Positions 57,389 to 64,000 of a stretch of 64,000 nucleotides of DNA are shown here, piece by piece. Every line of letters starts with the position of its first letter. Position 1 is the stretch's first letter. Position numbers and translations under genes: made by a program. The DNA is from Xenopus tropicalis (lineage: Eukaryota; Chordata; Amphibia; Anura; Pipidae): contig NC_030681.2 of NCBI RefSeq assembly GCF_000004195.4, positions 88,977,681-89,041,680 on the forward strand, in the 5' to 3' direction. The notes under the pieces were generated by a model. That model did not search any database. It was not told the DNA's origin and saw nothing but the letters and a program-made list of their open reading frames with translations.

Positions 57389-57715
57389 TACAATCAACTG
57401 CTGGCTAGCAGTGGGTGAATGCTTCTGCTGTGTTAGTTCAGGTGAAGTAGTCAGATACACACGGGAACTTTTGGTATATTTATTAGAACATGGCTGGTAG
57501 ATCTGGCCTGCTCCATGCTTGCTCTCAGCTTAACAGGAAGCACAAAACAGGAACAGGAATATCATCATCAAGCAATGGCAAAACAGCAAGAACCTCCGCA
57601 ATAAAGTTTTTTAAGGGCTTGTTCCCTTATTTGCAGCTCTGAGTGCCATTTGCGTTTGTTGCTAAAACAGCAAGAATGCCATTAACCAAAATGTCTACAC
57701 AAGCAGGTTACTACA
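57389..57715. mobile_element. 327-bp insertion with 5-bp duplication, class unknown
   Basis: GCTAT stands at 57384-57388 and 57716-57720. The uninterrupted sister copy near 19400 reads GAGCTGCCATCTTGCTAC across the same point, so the insert is delimited cleanly. It ends TACAATCAAC...GGTTACTACA and has an AATAAAG near 57599. A 5-bp duplication fits a solo LTR, but the ends are not a clean TG...CA pair, so the class is left open. Confidence 0.7.
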
Positions 57716-58265
57716 GCTATCTTGCTACCTCCCATTGTTTTGTTGCTGGGGAGAATTGGAGGGGGCTGATATCACTCCAACTTGTAGCGCAGCAGTAAAG
57801 TGCGACTGAAGTTTATCACAGCACAAGGAAAATTAAGATTATTAAAATGTAATCAATTTTTTAAATTAAAATTGATGTGATCTGAAAAAACATGTATTCC
57901 TTTAATGCATCAGATGCAATCTTGTCAAGATTAGCTCCCCTTTGTAGTCACAATTATGCAGAAATTATAGGAAAAAAAAACTGCAGTGAGGGTAAAAAAA
58001 CACGACCAACAGGAGCACCATAAGATTGCCAAGAGGAGGACAGTGCTAGCAGTTCTGAGTACAACTATGTGGAAGTGCAAGGAGGGGCTTTATACACTAG
58101 TACCTTTGAATATTAGTTTTCAAATACTTTGTTACCTCCAGATTTCGTTTCTTGCTATCAGTGTACTGTATATACCAATTACCAAAAAAAGAGGTCAAGA
58201 AATGTGTGGTTGTAGTTTGAATGAGAGACTGGAATATGAATATGAGAGGCACAATTAGAAAGATA

Positions 58266-58345
58266 AGTGATAAAAAGTAACATTAATAATAAAACTGTAT
58301 CTTACAAAGCAATAGTTTTTAGCTGACCCCAGTTTGAAAGTGAAA
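58266..58345. repeat. Fragment of the AACCCTTTAA MITE family
   Basis: AATAATAAAACTGTATCTTA, CAAAGCAATAG and GACCCCAGTTTGAAAG line up with 26078-26140. Confidence 0.5.
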
Positions 58346-59851
58346 ATTTGGCATACATCTACAGCTTCTCCAGGTCGGTGTAATTTTTTTTAATGCATTC
58401 TTTCTTAGAGAGATTTCTGCTTGAAATAATGGCATCAATTCCGGTGTTCAGACAGCATAAAATAGAAAACACCTTGATAAAGTTGCCATTTATTTTACAC
58501 AGCTTTTATTTTACACAGCATAATAAATAGGCCCCTAAAAGTTAAGTTAAAGACCACCCTATTCAAAATTTAAGGATCCAAAGTAATCAGTCTGTGGTAT
58601 TTTCTGTGATTCATAAGGAATGCTGGAAAATATAGTTGGTGAAATAAATAAATTCTGTTTCCTGCTACCAGTTTCATCTCTCCCCCAACTATCCAATCTT
58701 TGGGTCAGTCCAAATAAATTGCATTAGAAATGGTACTGTTTATAACAATAAGGGTTAGCAAGATCATTTTTTCTTCCCCATTATAACCAGAGACATATGC
58801 AATCCACACACTGTATAAAAATAGCTGACAGTTAATTTAGATGTAAGCTGCAGACTGCACTGATCTCTTAGTAGCTATGAAGTATGTACTGTATGTAAAA
58901 CAATGACAACTCATCCATAATATTAATGAAATATACAAGTGAGCTGCATACATAACCAATATGTAAGTGTTGTAAATTTAATAAAGGTGTGTAAAAGATA
59001 AAGGTGTGTGCCATCTATAAGCACATAATTTACTGTTGTGTCCATAAGAAAATAGCTAAAGTTTAGATTATATTCATTGAAATAGAGCTGAGTGATGTCA
59101 CTTGTGCCATGTGACTCCCTGAAACTTACATTCAAAATAATGTACCCCCTGTTGTAAAATATGAGTATACATAGTACATTATGGAGATCCATGACCTCCA
59201 TAAAATTCGTTGTGCCTTTACATGGCCATTATAACAGGGTGTACATTATGTCCCATATATACCTGTATACAGGTATATACTGTATATAGGTGTGTGTTTC
59301 TTTAGAATGCAGATGCGTGCCTACATTGCAAATTGATTTGCAAGGCCTAGTCTGTCTTTATTCTGCCCTTTCATGATTTAACAAATTTAAGACATTTTTG
59401 CAGAAACCACACAATGTTATGTTCCTTGGTTTGGCGTTCTATATTTGTCAGTCTTTCCACATGTTTCATTTAGTGGAAACATTGAAAACAGCTTTGTTTG
59501 GAGAGTCTGAATTTAAGAGCGCAATAGGCCTTTTCAGATGAAGTAAAATACCTCTGATTTGATGTAGTTAATTCTGACGCTTTCCAAACAAATTCCCAGT
59601 TTGTGTCAGGGGTTCCTAAAGTAAATGTAGCAGCTGCATTGTGTTGTATTGGTCTATAAAATGATATATATATTATTCTTGAAGGAAAGAGCACCACTTC
59701 ATCTGATTGCCATTCGCCTCAATAGTATTGCTTGCCAACACACAACAGCAAGCTATATTTTTCAGTTACTTGTTCAATAAACTAAAAGTCTGGAAACTGT
59801 AACCATCCTGAAATGTTAATCTTTCCTTATTTTTGCTTTCCTCTCAAGACA
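58346..59851. other. Intergenic, nothing recognised
   Basis: No gene. 59254-59290 holds a short ATACCTGTATACAGGTATAT palindrome. Confidence 0.4.
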
Positions 59852-59968
59852 ACTTCGGCGATTATATCAAATCGCCGCGCTGCGTATGCTATCCCACCAG
59901 CGATTTACATTCTAGCCGGTGGGATGGCATTTAGGGCGACTAATCTCCCCGTCTGTCACGGCCCTTAG
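59852..59968. repeat. Truncated MITE with GACTAATCTCCCCG end
   Basis: CCAGCGATTTACATTCTAGC, CGGTGGGATGGCAT and CGACTAATCTCCCCGTCTGT match the right half of 15850-16118. The left end is lost. Confidence 0.72.
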
Positions 59969-60373
59969 AAGTGTTTTCAGGGTTTGAAAAACGTTTTCTT
60001 TAATTAATAGCTGTAATGCAGTGTAGTACCAAATAATGGTCAGTCAGGTTAATTTTGTATTTAGAGTTTAATCAAAAAGGTTGAGGAGACTACAGATTAC
60101 AGACTACAGATACTGTTTGATTAGATTCCCAACTACAAACCGGTCATTGGGAATCTCATCAGCTATTATCTGGGCTTCTGCAAGATAAACTCATGTAAAT
60201 GGGATTTTATTGGAGCTCTTTAAGATTAGTTCCCAGAATTCCTAGTATTTAGAGTTTACAATACTTGTGTTATTTATAGGTGCTATGTTACATCCATTGC
60301 AACAATTACTGTTGTATTTGGTTTAAATATAAATAGAATCCAATAATTGTATTTATTGTGATGTGTGGGTGAC

Positions 60374-60858
60374 TTAAAGGGGACCTGTCACCCAAAGAAA
60401 TAATTTGAAATTCTTTTCTATTGTGTTTGTTAAGCAAAACAAACTTCACTTACACTATATAAGTAATATAAATCTTGTTTCCTTCAGTCACCTAAACATG
60501 CAGGTGCCATTTTATGGACACTGTTATTAAGGCAAGCTTTGTATCACCCCAAAATCTTGTGTATGTTCCAGAATGGGGGACCAGATGCCCAGGCCCATGC
60601 ACTCGCTACACAAGTAGATGGTTAGGAGGGTGGGGGAAAGTGAGAGCTGAATTAAAAGTTAAAGTACTTGTCTGCCCCACCTCTATGCCTAAGGCATAGA
60701 GGTGGGGCAGGCAATATATGATTGACAGCTGGGATTTTTAAATGCCTTTATAATGAGTGTGAATGTGTTAATATAGAAATGAATTTGGGTTTCTCGTTTA
60801 ATTTTAAAAGTACTTTTATTATACAACTGTTTATGTCTGGGTGACAGGTCCACTTTAA
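60374..60858. mobile_element. TTAA-type MITE (GGACCTGTCACCC ends), inverted relative to 30112-30616
   Basis: TTAA at 60374-60377 and 60855-60858 brackets AGGGGACCTGTCACCC and GGGTGACAGGTCCACT. A perfect 39-bp palindrome (19-bp arms, one central base) lies at 60672-60710, with arm CTGCCCCACCTCTATGCCT. The body matches the copy at 30112 in reverse order. Confidence 0.87.
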
Positions 60859-61686
60859 GTAACGTCACAATACATGTTTGAGTTGGTATGGATAGAGTTG
60901 AAAGTGAGTAGTGATGTGCGACATTGTGGTTTGAATGATAAGTCTGGAAGCCTTACTAGGTCACAGTTGTCTGACTCTGAGAGGCTTTGTATTTGCATGG
61001 AGACCTGTAGTTGTATTAGAGAATGTTGTTATGTTCCCTTTAGATAAAATTTCTCTGCTGAATGGCTTTGGATTAAGTCAAGTGCTGTGGAGCGCTGAAA
61101 CTCATGTCTGAACAGCTTGATGGCCAGCCACACCCTTCTGTTTATGCAAAACTTATATCATCTTGTCCATGAAAATTCTTCTAAGTGATTTGCATTACAT
61201 TATTCTCATTGCAGTAATTGAATCCAGTTCCACTTATCAAGAATTCATTCCTCTGCAATTAATTCACCTTTTGTTTAATGTTACTGCTTACTTTTATGTA
61301 TCTGTCTGCTCATGTCTTATACTGTCATTGTCCTATTTTTTTTCCATGTCAAATAGACAAAATGTACATCAGTGCTGAAAGACAAAGATGGGGCCATATG
61401 GCTTGCAGTTTTCATTTTTTTTTAAAAAGAGCAATTCAACAAGCAATCGATAACTACATGGAAGAGCTTGAAGAATTCAAGGAAACATTTAAAAAAAAAG
61501 TCCTTAAATGTAATTGAAGTTATTTATTTTGGGAAAACCTTTTTTTATATTTAGGATTTAACCTTGCAATAGTGATGCAAATGTAAAGTGAACATAGGCT
61601 TAATGCAGCAAGCATTTATGGGAATTAGAATTTCATTCTACATTAATCTCATCTACAACATCACCTTTCCCTTTGGACTGGACCCA
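60859..61686. other. Unique-looking intergenic stretch
   Basis: No repeat recognised from about 61030 to 61560. A frame ending at 61517 finishes with a charged, helix-like run (RAIQQAIDNYMEELEEFKET). No splice site or homologue was identified, so it is not called as a gene. Confidence 0.35.
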
Positions 61687-61853
61687 GGGTCAGACTTGGC
61701 CGCCGGGACGCCGGAAAAAAACCCGGTGGGCCTGGGCCCTAGTGGGCCCTGTGGCCCAGACCTGATCTCTGTTGCAGTTTCCCCTGGCCACCGATGTCCT
61801 CCCCTGACACGTTTCACTTACGTGCGCTCAGGGGGGGATGTCTGGGGGGGTAG
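61687..61853. repeat. Half copy of the CAGGGTCGGACTGG hAT-like MITE
   Basis: CAGGGTCAGACTTGG at 61687 is the terminus. GGTGGGCCTGGGCCCTAGTG, GGCCCAGACCTGATCTCT and TACGTGCGCTCAGGG then follow the order of 49978-50267 read on its minus strand. The element stops at about 61853, where the L1-like sequence begins. Confidence 0.75.
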
Positions 61854-62603
61854 TAAAAAATAAGGCTTTTCCTCCATCTTGAACACGCAATTCCGCAGGG
61901 TACAGCATATTAGACTGTCGGTGAGACATCTGGATAGAGAGATATGGTGGCGCCATTAAACAGGATGGGGCCTTTGAGCCTTGCTGCCTTGAGTGCAGAG
62001 TCCCAGTCTCTATAGTTAAGTCATTTGAGCAGAAAAGTGCATGGGGGGAGGGGGGCTTTTGGAAGAGGCCTAGTGGGGATCCTGTGCGCCCTTTCCACCA
62101 CAAATGTACTGTTGAAGGTGTCTTGGCCAAGTGTGCCTTTTAACCATCTTTCTATGAACAATTCCGGTTGTTGCCCTTCTGCTCTTTCAGGCAGGCCTAT
62201 TATGCGCACATTGTTGCGGTGTAGCCTGTTTTCCAAATCTTTGGATTTGGTAATGGCTTGCTGCAATTGCTGTTTAATGGTCAGTATATCTGTTTGCATA
62301 TGGGGGACAACATCATCTAGGTGAGATACTTTGTTTTTTAGTGATGTGGTGCGCACTCTAATGTTTTATAGATCGTGGTGTAGTAAGGAAAGATCTACCC
62401 TAATCTCTTCCAGCTGTGTGGTGGCAGTAGTGCGGTTCTTGATTATGGCCCCAAGTAGTTCACCCATGCTCGGTTCAGGGGGCGAGGGGTCTGGCTGTGA
62501 GTCTGGAAGAATTGGTGATGGGGGCTGTGACCCTCCGTCTTCCTTGGGGGCCTGTGTGTGTGGGCGAACCTCTCCAAGCGGGCCCTTTGCGAGTGTTTCC
62601 CCA
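61854..62603 (-). pseudogene. L1-like ORF1 (nucleic-acid-binding protein), broken
   Basis: The minus-strand ATG at about 62603 opens MGKHSQRARLERF. After a frame change, a coiled-coil-like stretch (SLKNKVSHLDDVV, QQLQQAITKSKDLENRLHR) leads into the RRM-type core NNVRIIGLPERAEG, then FVVERAHRIP, and a C-terminal part with LNYRDWDSAL and GPILFNGATISLYPDVSP. In-frame stops occur near 62369 and 62020, and near 61910 a further stop interrupts YPDVSPTV. Coiled coil, RRM and C-terminal domain in this order identify L1 ORF1; the protein cannot be made intact. Confidence 0.83.
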
Positions 62604-62757
62604 TTTCTGGCTCGGGTCCACTAGATGGGTTTAGTGCAAGTTCAGGTGGCTAATCGGCAAACTAGGTGCTGAAGAACCAGCAGGAGGACTGATCGTTGCA
62701 CAGAGCTAATGTTAGTTGCGACTGTTCAGATCGCCATCTTGGACAAACCCCCCCTTA
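61854..62757 (-). mobile_element. L1-like LINE, 5' part only
   Basis: On the minus strand the element starts at 62757 with GGGGGGTTTGTCCAAGATGG, an L1-type 5' end. A short 5' UTR and ORF1 follow, and the element stops at about 61854 near the end of ORF1. ORF2 and the 3' end are missing. This is the reverse of the normal LINE truncation, so a later deletion or rearrangement is likely. It abuts a half hAT-like MITE. Confidence 0.8.
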
Positions 62758-62789
62758 AATTATTATTTAACAGAGATCCAAATTAAAGA

Positions 62790-62855
62790 AAGATTCCTTA
62801 TCTGGAAAACCCCAGGTCCTGAGCATTCTGGATAACTGGTCCCTTATCTGTATGA
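62790..62855. repeat. GGTATGGGATCC-type repeat fragment
   Basis: TTCCTTATCTGGAAAACCCC and TTCTGGATAACTGGTCCCTT belong to the family at 13788-13944, minus orientation. Confidence 0.6.
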
Positions 62856-63029
62856 ACATTGAATTGCTAGTCAGGACAAAGAAGAAGTTTTAAGACATTG
62901 TTAGGATAAAGCTAAGAGTTAAGGGTTAGAGAGCACTGGGAATCAGGTAATCTACTCAGGGCATCAAATGAGAAAAATATTATTACTATAAAACAAGTCA
63001 AGAAAACAAGAGGTATGCATTTAAAATAC

Positions 63030-63260
63030 AGAAAACCTGGCCCGGATTTGTGGCGAGGCCACAAAGACCCGGGCCTAGGGCGGCACAAATTTAGGGGCAG
63101 CATGCCGCCTCGGCGCACCTAAATATGCTCGCATACAGAGCACTGGAGCAGGATCTGCAGAAAACTTAAGTGTGTCCTGTCCCACAGTGCTTTGCATGTG
63201 CTATCCTAAGGGGGTGTAGGGGGGGGGGGGGGCGAGAAATCCAGTGCTGCAGAAAACCAC
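63030..63260. repeat. GGCCCGGATTTGTGGCGAGG repeat with G14 run
   Basis: CCTGGCCCGGATTTGTGGCG, then CACAAAGACCCGGGCCTAGG and GGCATGCCGCCTCGGCGCAC, are words of a common GC-rich frog repeat, also nested in 8356-8522. A run of 14 G lies at 63219-63232. Boundaries approximate. Confidence 0.6.
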
Positions 63261-64000
63261 TATTAGGCATCACCAATATGAAACATAATTTACTACACAA
63301 AAGAGCAGAACAGAAAACATGGCATATAAGGTGGTGAAAATTTGCAACTTTGTAGCTGGAATAATTATTTTAATAGCATATTGCCAAATGCATTGTAATG
63401 TTGCATCTGTAACAGAAAATGCATCTGTTTATGATCTTGAATAGTTATTAAGAATGCACCTGGATTCCAGATGTCCAATAGACACGTGGAACTCAATTAT
63501 CAGTAACGCATGGAGATGCATTCGCTGTTTCACAAATTTTCCATTTGTTTCGCAATTTTTTTAGTGAAGCGAAATGGGACAGATTCACTCATCACTATAT
63601 ATATATGGGATATATTTGAGGTTTCATGTAAAAATTGTATGACTAACGCTGCTGTAATTTTTTTTCTGAAACTTCATTCATATATTGTATATTTATATTC
63701 TTAAATTGACAGATATTGCATATTATACCAAAACCCATTATCTTGAAAGTCCTGAGTGCTATTTAAGCAAACAATTCTTCTCTTTTTTTAAAATAATTTA
63801 AATCTTACCTCCCTGCCATACACACTACAGGATTTCAAATACAATTGAATATATATTCCAGCCATTTATTTCTTTACAATTACTGGCCAAACAGACAGGA
63901 TTTTCTAACTACTTATAGTATTTTTTAGATTTGCTGTATTTCAAAATATCTATACATAATTACTTTTAAGGGAAAATATACTTGTCTCTTACTATTTTTA
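63261..64000. other. Intergenic, AT-rich
   Basis: No gene or clear repeat; short TATATA patches near 63595. Confidence 0.4.

Larger units (their letters stand above)
56954..57905. mobile_element. TTAA-type MITE (TTAAAGGGATTCTGTCAC family) carrying nested insertions
   Basis: TTAA at 56954-56957 and 57902-57905 brackets AGTGATTCTGACATG and CATGTATTCC ends. The family body (GACTTGGATTTTTTACTATT, TTTAGCAATACAGGTATCAG, CACTCCAACTTGTAGCGCAG) follows the order of the copy at 19088-19712 but is interrupted by 57389-57715, and its left part is replaced by the hairpin-bearing block near 56990-57190. Confidence 0.75.

Noticed and set aside
61588..61863. 91-codon + strand frame
   Set aside because: Gly/Pro-rich translation of the half hAT-like MITE, not a gene.

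Overview
The window is vertebrate nuclear DNA, almost certainly from a pipid frog (Xenopus, X. tropicalis-like). Three things point there: the protein of the only host gene, an AT-rich background with CpG clustered at one promoter, and a dense population of short palindromic DNA transposons with TTAA, TWA or 8-bp target duplications alongside CR1, L1-like, Tc1-like and LTR copies. There is no sign of bacterial or viral genome organisation. Repeat family names come from reading motifs and termini, without a library search.

The single recognisable host gene is tent5a (FAM46A), on the + strand. Its core promoter lies at about 35901-35993 (GC boxes, an AP-1 site, a TATA box) inside a CpG-rich region. 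A 5' leader with a 17-codon upstream ORF follows, then coding exon 1 (36208-36636), one phase-0 intron (36637-40582), and coding exon 2 (40583-41362). The 3' UTR is long and ends near 45140 at a poly(A) signal overlapped by a Pumilio-type motif. The spliced protein is 402 residues, with an intact nucleotidyltransferase active site. About 2.8 kb of the 3.9-kb intron is a sense-oriented CR1 retrotransposon whose 893-codon pol frame is still open, though its 5' end is missing.

The left flank (1-35 kb) is intergenic and full of mobile elements. It holds a solo LTR with a 5-bp duplication (368-1030), a Tc1-like transposon split by a second CR1 copy (4.3-6.6 kb), and an hAT-like element with an exact 8-bp duplication (8288-8717). 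It also holds fold-back elements, a roughly 500-bp CpG-rich palindrome (16264-16765) and a 5'-truncated L1-like copy with an exact 14-bp duplication (31472-32841). The right flank (45-64 kb) is similar: remnants of two Tc1/mariner-like elements, nested MITEs, an hAT-like element with an exact 8-bp duplication (49978-50267), and an unusual L1 copy that kept its 5' end but lost its 3' end (61854-62757).

I found no new multi-gene system. The points most worth checking are the open CR1 frame in the tent5a intron with a duplicated 5' junction, a templated 24-bp micro-insertion at 49239-49262, the large hairpins, and several nested insertions whose order can be read from target duplications.
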